A stretch of 64,000 nucleotides of DNA from Mesopusillimonas faecipullorum (GTDB taxonomy: Bacteria > Pseudomonadota > Gammaproteobacteria > Burkholderiales > Burkholderiaceae_B). Location of the stretch: contig NZ_JACDXW010000002.1 in NCBI RefSeq assembly GCF_020539505.1, positions 248,001 through 312,000 on the forward strand, given 5' to 3'. Made by a program: the position numbers and the translations under genes. Shown here piece by piece: positions 16,728 through 28,276 of this stretch (position 1 is its first letter; the number at the start of each line of letters is the position of its first letter). The notes beneath the pieces are model-generated. The model was not told the DNA's origin, did not search any database, and worked only from the letters and a program-made list of their open reading frames with translations.

Positions 16728-18799
16728 CCGCGCACCACGAAGCCGGCGCGCGCCCATAGCTTGATTGTGTGCCATTGGCGCTGGGCGTAATTCATGCGTA
16801 CGGCGTTCAGGCCGCCTTGGGCCAATAGGGCTTGGCGCCGCTTCACAATTTGCATGATGGCGGCTTCACAGGTGGTAAAGCCTTTTAAGGTCCAGTCCCA
16901 ATACAAGGGGTAGTGCAGCAAGGTGCCGGCCACCAATTCGTCTAGTGTCAGCGTACGCCCGCGGCGTGTAGGGGCAAAGCTTAGGCGGTCTTGGGTGAGC
17001 CCCCAGCCGGCGTAAAAGGGCCGGCCGTACACCACCACTGTTTTTCCCCGTAGCAAGGCGTCAAAACCCGAAAGCGAGGTCATGGTGTGTACTTCGTCGC
17101 AAGCGCTAACACAGCTTACGATGGAAAGCTGTGTTTCTATGGCGTTGGCGTATTGCAGGGCGGCTTGGCGGTGTACTTTGCCGGCGCGGTTGCGCACCAT
17201 CACGTCGGGGTGGGGCTTGTAAACAATAAAGGCGTCGGGGCAGGCCTGCCGGGCTTCGCGCAGCAAGGCCAGGTTGCTGCGTATGTCTTCGCAGCCATGG
17301 CGTATAGAAGCATCGTCTTCTACCTGGCCAGGCACCAGCACCACGTGTTGATCCGCTTGCAGCCAGTCGGGCCGTGCATTGGGCTCTGTATTGTATTTGG
17401 TGATGTCGTGCTCTACGATCAACCCTCGAACGCGTGCGGCGCGTTTGTAGTCTTGGGGTTGAAAGGGCTGCGTATTCAGCAGGTTTTCCAAGTCGCTAGG
17501 CTGGCGCGGGTCGAAGTAAATGCCGCTGCTATCCAACACCAAAGAAAGGGGGGGTACGAAGTCTGACCCTAGACCTATTGAACGTATGAAACCGTCTTCC
17601 ATGCGTAGCAGTGTGGCGCCGCTTTGTGCGGCTAATTCCACCAGATCCGGCTTAGGATCGCCTCCCCAGCTGATCAATCGGTCTTGGGTGCAAGGCTGCA
17701 GTTGGGCGGCTTTATGGGCATTTTTGCTGAAGTGCACCTGTTTTTGGCTCATTGCCATAAACGGACCTGTAATCTCAGCTTTCCAGCGCCGGTATCCTAC
17801 ACCTATGCTACGCCCACCCATCAGGCCGGCCATTTTGCGTTGGCGTACCAGCCATTGAATCACGTCGAAAATAGTACCGGGTTCAAAGGTTTCTGGGTTT
17901 AAGTAGCGCGTGTAGTGCAGGTAGGCGGCGGCAAATAACTCGGCTACGCTGCGCCTTCTGTTACGGCGAGTGCTGGTGATGCGGTCGTCTGTGGCGCCCC
18001 AGCCGGCATACCAAGGCAGGCCAAAGCAGCTTACGGGTACGCCTGCCAGCAAGGCTTCAAACCCCAGCTGCGAGGTTACTGTGTACACCCTGTGCATATG
18101 GGGCAGCAAGCTTAAGGGGTTAACGGCATCACGCAAAATAATGGTGTTTTCGTCGCCCTTTAAGTTTGAATAATAGCCTTGCTTATCGCCCCGGCTAACC
18201 TCGGGGTGGGTTTTGATATACAGGATGGCATTGGGGTTTTCGATGCGGGCGGCCTGCAGCATTTCGGCAAAGGTGTCTTCGCCGGCCAGGCCGTAGCGTA
18301 TGGCGGCGTCGCCCCGTGTTTGGTCTACCAGCAGTATGCGGCGCCGCTCGGCATCGGCGCCGGGCAGCTGGGCCAGATCGGGCGCCATATTGTATTTGCT
18401 TAGGCGCTCTTGCAGTATCAGTGCAGAGGCTTGAGCGTGGTCGGCGCCCGGCCCGGTAAACACGTCGGCTTCTGAGGCCAGCAAAATTTCTAAAGCTGAG
18501 GGCTGCGTGGCATCGTAATAAATGCCTTCGGTATCAACAATTAATGAAAGTGGGGGGTGGGTAGCACCAGTACCATAAGAACGTAGGAAGCCGTCCTCTA
18601 GCGCCACAAAAGGTAGCTGTAACTTGGCGGCAGCTTTTTTGGGCTCTATAAGCCATAGGCGGCGTCGACCCCATCCAACAATTGCCCGCACATTCTTGCG
18701 CTTAGCTTGTTGGGGTAAGTGCAAGCGAACAACCTCCTCACCTAGAAGAGCGCTGAGCCCTGGAATTCTAGAGAGCTTGTCGGAAAATGTGCCTATCAA
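16724..18799 (-). CDS. kpsC: Dual-domain capsule Kdo transferase KpsC
   Basis: Known role: two fused transferases alternately add beta-Kdo residues to extend the poly-Kdo linker. The 691 residues hold two related halves. The first has LEDGFLRS at 67-74 and a TSQLGFEALLAG/PWYAGWGATDDR pair; the second has MEDGFIRS near 400, GQVEDDASIRHG, KPHPDV and TSLSGFDALLRG/PFYAGWGL. The length is that of E. coli KpsC (about 675). It starts at TTG 18799 with an AAAGG upstream, 19 bp after the oxoamine synthase gene, and overlaps kpsS by 4 bp. Confidence 0.9.
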   Translation of the reverse strand: MIGTFSDKLSRIPGLSALLGEEVVRLHLPQQAKRKNVRAIVGWGRRRLWLIEPKKAAAKLQLPFVALEDGFLRSYGTGATHPPLSLIVDTEGIYYDATQPSALEILLASEADVFTGPGADHAQASALILQERLSKYNMAPDLAQLPGADAERRRILLVDQTRGDAAIRYGLAGEDTFAEMLQAARIENPNAILYIKTHPEVSRGDKQGYYSNLKGDENTIILRDAVNPLSLLPHMHRVYTVTSQLGFEALLAGVPVSCFGLPWYAGWGATDDRITSTRRNRRRSVAELFAAAYLHYTRYLNPETFEPGTIFDVIQWLVRQRKMAGLMGGRSIGVGYRRWKAEITGPFMAMSQKQVHFSKNAHKAAQLQPCTQDRLISWGGDPKPDLVELAAQSGATLLRMEDGFIRSIGLGSDFVPPLSLVLDSSGIYFDPRQPSDLENLLNTQPFQPQDYKRAARVRGLIVEHDITKYNTEPNARPDWLQADQHVVLVPGQVEDDASIRHGCEDIRSNLALLREARQACPDAFIVYKPHPDVMVRNRAGKVHRQAALQYANAIETQLSIVSCVSACDEVHTMTSLSGFDALLRGKTVVVYGRPFYAGWGLTQDRLSFAPTRRGRTLTLDELVAGTLLHYPLYWDWTLKGFTTCEAAIMQIVKRRQALLAQGGLNAVRMNYAQRQWHTIKLWARAGFVVRG

Positions 18800-18818
18800 A
18801 TCGTGCTACCTTTACCGT

Positions 18819-20156
<1,338 letters not shown>

Positions 20157-23100
20157 TTAATGAATCATACGTTGCGGTTGGCCCGCTTCGCCGTTTTGGA
20201 TTTCTTCGACGAATGCCGACACGCTGGCCGCAGACACTTGCACGTCGTGGCTGGCGACCACTTGTTCTACCGCTGCGGTAACGGCTGCCACCGGTTTCGG
20301 GCTGTCATCACCCCGCAGCAGCACTACCAAGCGTTGCGCCAGTTTTTCTACCGTGGGGCTTTCGTTCAGCGCCATCACGGGCAGCCGTATGCCAAAGCGG
20401 TTTTCCAGCGCCACTACCAGTTCTACACCCATCAGCGAATCCAGGCCCATATCGTAAACAGAACGTGTAGGGTCGATCTTGTCGGTGGGCACTCGCAGAA
20501 TTTCGCTGATTTCAGCCTTCAGCATATCGGCAAAGCGCGGCTGCAGCTCTTCGTCGTTAAGCGTGGCCAGCAGGTGCGCCACATCGTTAGATTGTGCATC
20601 GTCGTCGCCCCCCGCGTCGGCATGGCGAGCCACTTCTGAAAACTTGGGTGCATCGGCGCTGGGCAAAAAGCGGCTTAAGGCACGCCAATCCAGTTCCAGC
20701 ACGCCCAGGCCGTTGGCATCTGCCAACAGCATGTCTTCCAGCGCTTGCAGGGCTACGGCCGAAGGCAAAGCGCCACCGCCCATACGGCCTTGCAGGGCGT
20801 CTTTGATTTTTTCGTTGCGGGCCAGGAAGCCCACGTCGTCGATGGCGCCCCAGCGTACGCAGGTGGCGGGCAGGCCTTCGGCGCGGCGTTGTGCGGCCAG
20901 GCTTTCCAGCCAGGTGTTGGCTGCAACATAACTGCTTTGCCCAGGGTTGCCGAACAGCGTGGTAGCCGACGAATAATAGATGCAAAAATCCAGTTCGGCT
21001 TCGCGTGTCAGGTCGTGCAAATGGTGTGCGCCCAGTACTTTGGCAGCCAAACCTTGCTCGATAAGGGCAGGGGTGGCGTTGCGGGCCAAGCCGTCGGCGA
21101 TGACCACGGCGGCATGCACGATCCCTTTTAGCGGGGGTAAGGTGGCGGTGGTGTCTTGCAGCAATTTGGCCAGCGCTGCGCGGTCGGTGACGTCGCACGC
21201 CGCCGCATGCACGCGCACGCCGCGCGCTTCTAGCTCGGCAATGGCCTGTTTTGCGGCGTCTGTATTGGGGCCACTACGGCTAATCAGAATAAGGTTGCGG
21301 GCACCTTTTTCGGCCAGCCATTGGGCGGTACGCAAGCCAAAACCACCTAGACCGCCTGTTACCAAATACGAGGCTTGCGCTGGCAGGCTCAAGGTATGGG
21401 CTTGGCGGCTGGGCGCTGCCTGCGTATGCTTTATACCACTACGATAGGTGACCACTACCTTGCCAATCTGCCGTGCTTGCTGCATGTAGCGGAAGGCATC
21501 GACCACGTCGTTGGCTTCAAAGGCAGAATAGGGCAAGGGGTGTAGCAGGCCTTGCTTGAACAATGCCATCATTTCGGCAAACAGGCGTTGCGTCAGTTCG
21601 GGGCGTTCGCACATCAGCTGGTCGGCGTCTATGCCGAAGTAGCTGATGTTGTTACGGAATGGGCGCAGGCCTATGCGGGTGTTTTCGTAGAAGTCGCGTT
21701 TGCCTAGCTCAAGAAAGCGGCCAAAGGGCTTCAACACGCGCAGGTTGCGGTTAATGGCTTCGCCCGCTAAGGAATTCAACACTACGTCTATGCCTTTGCC
21801 ATCGGTCGCCGCCAGAATTTCGTCGGCATACGAAAGCGAGCGCGAATCGTAGATATGCTGCACACCCATTAAACGCAGGAAGTCGCGTTTTTCGTCTGAA
21901 CCGGCAGTGGCATAGATCTCGGCCCCGCAAGATTGCGCGTACTGTATGGCGGCAATGCCCACGCCGCCGGCGGCGCCGTGAATCAGGATTTTTTCACCTT
22001 CTTCCAGGCGGGCCAGGTAATGCAGGGCGTAGTAAACCGTAAAGAAAGTGCTGGGTATGGTGGCTGCCGCCTCGAAGGAAAACCCTTGAGGAATATGCGA
22101 AATAGCGCTGGGCTGCGTAATAGCGCGATCGCCAAAGCTGGCCGGGCCAAAACCCACGACAGGGTCGCCGGGCTGATAGTCGCTGATGTTCTTGCCCGTG
22201 CGCGTGACCACGCCCGAGAACTCCAGGCCCAAGGTGGGGCCGGCAAAACCGTTTTCTATGGCTTCGTCCGACAGTAGGCCCAGCGTATACATCACATCGC
22301 GGAAGTTCAGGCCGGTTGCCTGAATGCTGACTTCGATTTCGTCGTCGCCAGGAGCCGCGGCGGTATAGCTTTCCCAACGCAAATTGCGTAGCTGCCCGGG
22401 GAACTCAAAGCCCAGACGCACGGCCTGGTGTTCTTGCGTTTCGGTATGGTCTTGGGTAGCGGGGCGCGGCACTTGAAGCATGCGCGGCACATAGCGGGCG
22501 CCTTCTGCTTCCAGGATGACTTCGTCTTCGGCGTCGGGGTGGTTGAATTCTTGCGTTAAGGCGGGAGCCAATTGCACCGCCTGTTGGGCGGGCAGGTCGA
22601 CCAGGCGCACGCGGTAATTAGAGGCTTCGTTGGCTAAGGTGCGGCCATAGCCCCACAGGGCGGCGTCGTTAAGGGCTGCCAAAGCCGTGCCCGCTTGCGC
22701 AGTATGGCGCAGGGCTTGCGTGGCGTCGGCTGTCAGCAGCCACAGCGTGGCGTCGGCGCCTACGCGTTCGCACGATTGCACCAAGGCGGCGGCCATGGCG
22801 CAGCGTTTTACCTGGGCTTGCATCAGGGCTTCGGCGCTAAGCTGCGCGTCGGGCGTGCCCCAGCCTGACAGATGCACCACGTCGTCCAGGCCGCCCAACT
22901 GTTGGCGAGTGGCCTTGAGCAGGGTGTCCAGGCCCGTGGTTTCGATATTCTGCGCAAGGCGGCAACGGTGGCCGGCTTCCAGCAGGTGGCGTTGCAGCAC
23001 TTCGGCAAACTCCGCCGAAGCGCCTTCGGCATCACCCAGCAGCAATATGGCGCGTGGGGCGGGGGCTGACGCTTCGTCTGCCTGAGCCGACTGATGGGCT

Positions 23101-26100
23101 AGCAGCGCATAGGCCCCGGCACCGGCCTGCGCATTGAAGTCGATCAGGGCATCGCAATGCAGGCCCAGTGTTTGCAGCTGCGTTTGCCAGAATTCGGCAG
23201 ACTGCTGGTTGGAAAGCAGTTGGCCGTCGGCCTCTTGCCACCAAGAGGTTTGCGCCCCAAAGACAAAATCGGCCCACTGCGAGGGGTAAGCCCCGAACAG
23301 CAGTAAGACGCCGCCGGGCTTCAGGCTGGCCAGGGTATAAGCCAGAGCCTGCTGGGCGTTTTGCAGTGTGTCGAACTCGCAATGGAAGAGGGCGAGGTCA
23401 AAGCGTTGCGCGTCGGTGGGCGTCGCCCCCTCAATCAATTGGGCGTCGGCGGGCGATTTATTTTCGGCAAACTGCTTTTGCACTTGTTCGGTAATGGCTG
23501 TCGAGCAAGAGGCATAGCGATAGTCGGCCAGATTGAAATCCAGCGTGTCTAGGCAGTCAGCGCCAAACAGCGGTAACTCGTTGCCCACTTCCAGTACGGC
23601 CAGGCGTCGGCCTGGGGGCAGACTGTTTTGATTGGCAGCCAATACGTCTGCCAATGTTTTGCTTAGGCGCTGGCTGATGGCCGCGCCGCGCATCAAGCGG
23701 TTGATGACGGCAGGTGTCACGGCAGCCGGGCGTATTTCTTCGCCCGATAGCTGGCCCGCCAGTATGGCAGGCAAATGCATGCCTATGCGCCCGGCGGCGT
23801 GTACCGCAGGGAAGTAATCGGGGTATTCGCGCAGCAGGCTGTTCCAGATGTCGGTTGCCGAGGGCTCTGAGGCATCGGCGGGGTTCAGCTTCCAGCCTTG
23901 CTCTACGGATTCGGCATAACCCGCCGCTACAGCGCGTGCCACAATTTGCTGCTGTAAGGCGCTGATACCCTGGGATTCGGCTTCGTCAGGGTGCAGCGCT
24001 TGGGCGCTGACCAGGCCGTCTTCATCAGCCATTGCGCTCAGGGCTTCAAAGGCAAAGCGGTCGCACAGGCTTTCCAGCAAGGGGTCAACCTCGTGGCTGA
24101 AGCGGGCTTGGTCTGCGCAGTTGGCAGCGTCCTTCACCAGCGCTTGCAGGTCTTTTAGCAGGGCTGGCGCGTCTAGCGCGCTAGGCTGAGCAAGGTGGCC
24201 TAAAGGTTGGGGCTGGGCGACAAAATCCAGGAAACTCAGGTGATCGTCGGCCATCTTGCGCAGCCGTATGCTGCGGAAACGCGCTTCTTGTACGGCGGCG
24301 ATTTGCACGCCATGTTCGTCATACAGCTCGAAATCGGCGGTTAAGGAATGCGGCGCGCGCCGGCGCAGACGGGCTCGGGCATAGCGGGGCTGGCCTTGGC
24401 CGGCATGCAGCACCAGGCGGCCCATTTTGGCGGGCACAAAAGCCATGCCTAATCCCATGGCGGGGTCGTCTTTCAGCAGGTGAATAATCAGCTGAAAGGC
24501 GCAATCCAGCAACGCAGGGTGTAAATGCGTGGTGGCAAGTTCTTCAGTCAGGCATTCATCGGGCCGGAAGGCGGCCAATACACTTTCGGGTGTTTCTTGC
24601 CAGCCATGCTCAATGGCACGAAACGCCGGGCCGTAGTCTAGGCCCACCATGCGCGTCAGGGCGTTGTGGTCGGCTTCGGTGAAATCGGGTTGCGTGGCGG
24701 GAAGCGACAGCTTGGGCTGATTCAGCAGGGCCGGGCCGGCTTCTTGCACCAGGCGCCCGGTCGCCTGCAGGTTCCAGGGGGTGTCGCTGCCTTGTTCTTT
24801 GGCATTGATACGAAAACGCCCGTCGCTGGCATCTAGCACCAAGCGTACGATTTTTGCCGGCGTGGGCGCCAACAGCAAGGGTGCGCGAATCTCTAGCTCT
24901 TCGACTTCGGCGTAGTTGCCGGTCTGCCATCGCAGGGCGGCGGCGATGGCCAGTTCGGCATACCCCGTGCCGGGAAACACTGTGGCTTCACCGACCACGT
25001 GGTCGGCCAAAACCGGGTGGCTCAGTGTGTCTAGATGACTTTCCCAGGTGTTTTCGTGTTGGCGCAGGGCATAACCCAGTAGCGGGTGCGTCAGTTCGCG
25101 CATCAACATGCCCTGGGTTTCGGGAGAAACCTGATGCCAGTAGCGTTCGCGCTGCCAAGTATAGGTGGGAAGCTCTACGTGGGCGCCGACGTGGGGGAAG
25201 AGAGTATCCCATTGCACCTGCGCGCCGCTCAGGATCACTTGGCCGGCGGCTACGCTTATGCGCTCGGGCTCGTCGCCGTTGCGGCTGGCGGTGACAATCA
25301 CGCGGCCAACTTCATCGGCGGTTTTAAGAATGTCGGCCAAATACGAGCGCAGCACGGCATGAGGCCCGACTTCCACAAAGACAAAATAACCGTCTTTGAT
25401 GCTGGCCAGGCCGGCGTCTTCGAACTGCACTGGGGCGCGAACATTACGCCACCAGTAATTGGCATTCAGTTCTGTACCGGCCAAAATGGCGCCGGTTACG
25501 GTGGAATAAAAGGGGATCAGGCCAGTACGCGGTGCAATGTCGGCCAGTGCGGTTTGTATGTCTTTTTCGACCGGGTCCATTGATGAACTATGGAAGGCAT
25601 AGTCCAGGTCTAGGCGGCGGTGAAAAACGCTGCGGGCAGCCAACTCGGCTTCCAGCGCGTCCAGGCCTTCGACGCTACCCGCCACGGTCGCGCCACGGGC
25701 ACTGTTCATACCGGCAACCGTTAACTGTGCGCTAAGGCCCAGTTCGTCTATAAGCGTTTGGGTTTCCGTACCGCTTAGGCCCACGGCGCTCATGCGGCCG
25801 CTACCCTTGGTTAAGCCTTGCAGGCGGCTACGGTGAAAAATCACTTTTACAGCATCGGGCAGCGTCAGTGCCCCGCAGGCCCAAGCAGCCGCTACTTCGC
25901 CTACGCTATGGCCCATGGTGGCGGCTGGTTTGACACCGTGGTGAGCCAGCATGCGCGTAATACCTACCTGAATGGCAAACAAAGTGGGCTGGGCGATCTC
26001 GGTAAATTCGTAGCGGTCGGCGGCGCTGGCAAACTCTTCAGCCAAAGAGAAGTTGGCATATTGATGGAAAATATCGTCAACTTCGGCTATCGCTTCAGCA

Positions 26101-27758
26101 AACACGGGGTCTTCCAGCAGGCGCTTGCCCATGCCGGCCCATTGGGAACCGTTGCCTGAATACACAAAGACCGGGCCGGCGCTGCCGGCTACGGCGGTGC
26201 CTGTGGCTACGTGCAGCTTGGATTCCACGCCGTCGGCTAATTGCCGCAATTGTTCGCTGGCTTGCTCGGCGCTGTCGGCAAACAATACCGCCCGTTGGGC
26301 ATGCCATTCGCGGCGCATGGCCAAATGGTAAGCGGCATCGTACAAGCCTTGGGCGGTTTCACCACGCAAGGCTTCGCTAAGGCGGCCTGCCATGGCACGC
26401 ATGGCGGCTTCTGTTTTGCCTGATACAAAAACAGGCAAGGGCGCTTGCGTGGGGGCTGGTACGGGTGCTGCGCTTTGTTCGGGCGCGCTTTCCAGTATGA
26501 CGTGGGCGTTGGCGCCACCGAAACCAAAAGAGTTCACGCCTATGATCAGCTTGCCGGTGGGGCGCAGCGGACGGTTCTCGGTAACGATCTCGATGTTCCA
26601 GTCATCGAGCTTGATACGGGGGTTAAGCTGTTTGACGCCTATGGTGGCCGGCACCGTGCGATAGCGCAGGGCGTAAATGGCCTTGACCAGGCCGGCCACG
26701 CCGGAGGCGGTTTCCAGGTGACCCATATTGGTCTTGACCGAGCCTATGGGCAAGGGCTCGCCCTTGCCGCGTGCTTGGCCCAGGGCCCTACCAATGGCGT
26801 GGGTTTCGATGGGGTCGCCTACGGGCGTACCGGTGCCGTGTGCTTCCAGGTAATCGATATCGGCAGGTGTCAGCCCAGCGCGCTCGTAGGCCTGGCGCAT
26901 AAGCGCCACTTGGGCGTCTATCGAGGGTACGGTCAGGCCGGATTTACGGCCATCGGTATTGACGACGGTGCCTGCTACGACGGCCAGTATGGGGTTGCCA
27001 TCGGCAACGGCCTGATCGTAGTCTTTAAGCATGAACAGGCCGCCGCCTTCCGAGCGCACATAGCCATCGGCATCGGCGTCGAAAACGCTGCACTGGCCGC
27101 GCCGCGACAGCATGGTCGCTTTGGAAAAACCAATGAAACCATAGGGGTGCAGGTGCAAGCTGATGCCGCCGGCAATGGCTTGGTCGCATTCCCCGGTTTC
27201 TATGGCGCGGCAGGCCTGATGAAAAGCCACCATGGAAGACGAGCAAGCGGTATCCAGCGCAATGCTGGGGCCGCGCAAGTCGTAGAAATACGAGAGGCGG
27301 TTAGCCGCAATGCTGGCCGTATTGCCGGTGGCCATGGAGGAATCCACGGAAGCCAGGTCTTCGGCAATGCGGTAGGCATAGTCGGTACTGGCAAAACCCA
27401 CGTATACGCCACAGGAACTGCCACGCAGCGACGAAGGCTTGATACCGGCGTTTTCTATGGCTTCCCAGCACAATTCCATCAGGACGCGCTGTTGAGGGTC
27501 CATCAGGCCGGCTTCGCGGGGGGAAATGCCAAAAAAATCGGCATCAAAACCGGAGATGTCGCCCAGCGTGCCAGCGGCTTTGGTATAGGTGGTGCCGGGG
27601 TGATCTTTGGCCGGGTGCACGTAGGCATCCACCGACCAGCGGTTTGGATCAACCTGAGTAATCAGGTTACGGCCGCCCAGAAGGTCGGGCCAGTATTGTT
27701 CAGTGGTGGTGCTGGGAAACCGGAAAGCCAGCCCAATAACGGCAACTCGCTTAGCCAT
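20157..27758 (-). CDS. Fully reducing type I polyketide/fatty-acid synthase (RkpA/WcbR-like)
   Basis: A 2533-residue multidomain megasynthase. Order read from the sequence: ketosynthase (DTACSSS, Cys about 172), acyltransferase (GHSVGE, Ser about 618), dehydratase (HPVLADHVV, His about 912), a methyltransferase-like region at about 1330-1560 lacking the usual Gly-rich SAM loop, the structural half of the ketoreductase, enoylreductase (LNFRDVM; GAAGGVG about 1930), ketoreductase (GGLGGFG about 2136) and an acyl carrier protein (GLDSLMG, Ser about 2438). There is no thioesterase. One such module would work iteratively and give a saturated chain. Start 27758 is preferred over 27821 because GGGGT lies just upstream and MAKRVAVIG is the usual ketosynthase beginning. 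It is the first gene of the leftward capsule operon. Confidence 0.92.
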   Translation of the reverse strand: MAKRVAVIGLAFRFPSTTTEQYWPDLLGGRNLITQVDPNRWSVDAYVHPAKDHPGTTYTKAAGTLGDISGFDADFFGISPREAGLMDPQQRVLMELCWEAIENAGIKPSSLRGSSCGVYVGFASTDYAYRIAEDLASVDSSMATGNTASIAANRLSYFYDLRGPSIALDTACSSSMVAFHQACRAIETGECDQAIAGGISLHLHPYGFIGFSKATMLSRRGQCSVFDADADGYVRSEGGGLFMLKDYDQAVADGNPILAVVAGTVVNTDGRKSGLTVPSIDAQVALMRQAYERAGLTPADIDYLEAHGTGTPVGDPIETHAIGRALGQARGKGEPLPIGSVKTNMGHLETASGVAGLVKAIYALRYRTVPATIGVKQLNPRIKLDDWNIEIVTENRPLRPTGKLIIGVNSFGFGGANAHVILESAPEQSAAPVPAPTQAPLPVFVSGKTEAAMRAMAGRLSEALRGETAQGLYDAAYHLAMRREWHAQRAVLFADSAEQASEQLRQLADGVESKLHVATGTAVAGSAGPVFVYSGNGSQWAGMGKRLLEDPVFAEAIAEVDDIFHQYANFSLAEEFASAADRYEFTEIAQPTLFAIQVGITRMLAHHGVKPAATMGHSVGEVAAAWACGALTLPDAVKVIFHRSRLQGLTKGSGRMSAVGLSGTETQTLIDELGLSAQLTVAGMNSARGATVAGSVEGLDALEAELAARSVFHRRLDLDYAFHSSSMDPVEKDIQTALADIAPRTGLIPFYSTVTGAILAGTELNANYWWRNVRAPVQFEDAGLASIKDGYFVFVEVGPHAVLRSYLADILKTADEVGRVIVTASRNGDEPERISVAAGQVILSGAQVQWDTLFPHVGAHVELPTYTWQRERYWHQVSPETQGMLMRELTHPLLGYALRQHENTWESHLDTLSHPVLADHVVGEATVFPGTGYAELAIAAALRWQTGNYAEVEELEIRAPLLLAPTPAKIVRLVLDASDGRFRINAKEQGSDTPWNLQATGRLVQEAGPALLNQPKLSLPATQPDFTEADHNALTRMVGLDYGPAFRAIEHGWQETPESVLAAFRPDECLTEELATTHLHPALLDCAFQLIIHLLKDDPAMGLGMAFVPAKMGRLVLHAGQGQPRYARARLRRRAPHSLTADFELYDEHGVQIAAVQEARFRSIRLRKMADDHLSFLDFVAQPQPLGHLAQPSALDAPALLKDLQALVKDAANCADQARFSHEVDPLLESLCDRFAFEALSAMADEDGLVSAQALHPDEAESQGISALQQQIVARAVAAGYAESVEQGWKLNPADASEPSATDIWNSLLREYPDYFPAVHAAGRIGMHLPAILAGQLSGEEIRPAAVTPAVINRLMRGAAISQRLSKTLADVLAANQNSLPPGRRLAVLEVGNELPLFGADCLDTLDFNLADYRYASCSTAITEQVQKQFAENKSPADAQLIEGATPTDAQRFDLALFHCEFDTLQNAQQALAYTLASLKPGGVLLLFGAYPSQWADFVFGAQTSWWQEADGQLLSNQQSAEFWQTQLQTLGLHCDALIDFNAQAGAGAYALLAHQSAQADEASAPAPRAILLLGDAEGASAEFAEVLQRHLLEAGHRCRLAQNIETTGLDTLLKATRQQLGGLDDVVHLSGWGTPDAQLSAEALMQAQVKRCAMAAALVQSCERVGADATLWLLTADATQALRHTAQAGTALAALNDAALWGYGRTLANEASNYRVRLVDLPAQQAVQLAPALTQEFNHPDAEDEVILEAEGARYVPRMLQVPRPATQDHTETQEHQAVRLGFEFPGQLRNLRWESYTAAAPGDDEIEVSIQATGLNFRDVMYTLGLLSDEAIENGFAGPTLGLEFSGVVTRTGKNISDYQPGDPVVGFGPASFGDRAITQPSAISHIPQGFSFEAAATIPSTFFTVYYALHYLARLEEGEKILIHGAAGGVGIAAIQYAQSCGAEIYATAGSDEKRDFLRLMGVQHIYDSRSLSYADEILAATDGKGIDVVLNSLAGEAINRNLRVLKPFGRFLELGKRDFYENTRIGLRPFRNNISYFGIDADQLMCERPELTQRLFAEMMALFKQGLLHPLPYSAFEANDVVDAFRYMQQARQIGKVVVTYRSGIKHTQAAPSRQAHTLSLPAQASYLVTGGLGGFGLRTAQWLAEKGARNLILISRSGPNTDAAKQAIAELEARGVRVHAAACDVTDRAALAKLLQDTTATLPPLKGIVHAAVVIADGLARNATPALIEQGLAAKVLGAHHLHDLTREAELDFCIYYSSATTLFGNPGQSSYVAANTWLESLAAQRRAEGLPATCVRWGAIDDVGFLARNEKIKDALQGRMGGGALPSAVALQALEDMLLADANGLGVLELDWRALSRFLPSADAPKFSEVARHADAGGDDDAQSNDVAHLLATLNDEELQPRFADMLKAEISEILRVPTDKIDPTRSVYDMGLDSLMGVELVVALENRFGIRLPVMALNESPTVEKLAQRLVVLLRGDDSPKPVAAVTAAVEQVVASHDVQVSAASVSAFVEEIQNGEAGQPQRMIH

Positions 27759-28276
27759 GCAAACCCCTTTTTTTACTGCCCATTGAGCGAACTTGATTGC
27801 AACGTTTTTGTATTGGTGCAATAGCAGCTAATGCCCGCCCGCCCTCGGGACGCGAATAAGTTTTTATAAGAACCATCAAATAGAACAATTGATATCTTGG
27901 CTTACCGAATGGGCTTACCAGCAACAGAGGCCACTAGGTGGATTAACCTGTGATATCACCATAATACGCGCTTTGCCGTATAGAAAAATACGCCTTTTGG
28001 TGGACCCGACATTCCTTGACATTCGGAACCGCCGGCTCAGGGCTGATGGATTATATCGAATCCAAGATTACAAGGTTACAACTCCCCAGAAATAGGGGGA
28101 CAGATGCTTGACAAATTGGTGAGCGAATAAAACTTTAGAAATATCAAAACACAAAAGATACAAATTGAATTATCTTAAATGGGAGATTGCATCTAATTGA
28201 TTGCCGGGTAAACAAAATTAACGTTGCCAATAATCAAATCTTATTACGACCTTATTAAATACAGGTTTTGTGGGTT
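27759..28276. other. Gene-free, A+T-rich gap between the capsule locus and the potassium genes
   Basis: This 518-bp stretch must contain the promoter of the leftward capsule operon, but I could not pick a convincing -35/-10 pair. A 68-codon frame starting at TTG 27889 has no recognisable features and I do not call it. A small inverted repeat (TCCCC at 28083-28087, GGGGA at 28096-28100) sits beside a GGGGGACAGATG string that recalls short intergenic repeats of environmental betaproteobacteria. A GTGGG...CCCAC hairpin overlaps the end of the downstream trkH-like gene. Confidence 0.4.

Noticed and set aside
26445-27824. Long plus-strand open frame (459 codons) opposite the ketosynthase region
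   Set aside because: It is the antisense shadow of a G+C-rich megasynthase; its translation is rich in Gly, Ala, His and Gln without any domain, while the opposite strand has perfect ketosynthase motifs.
27889-28095. 68-codon frame in the gap between the megasynthase and the potassium genes
   Set aside because: TTG start without a ribosome-binding site, no hydrophobic or domain pattern, and A+T-rich intergenic composition.
28083-28100. REP-like element near GGGGGACAGATG
   Set aside because: Arms are only 5 bp and no second copy was seen in the window; too weak to call a repeat family.
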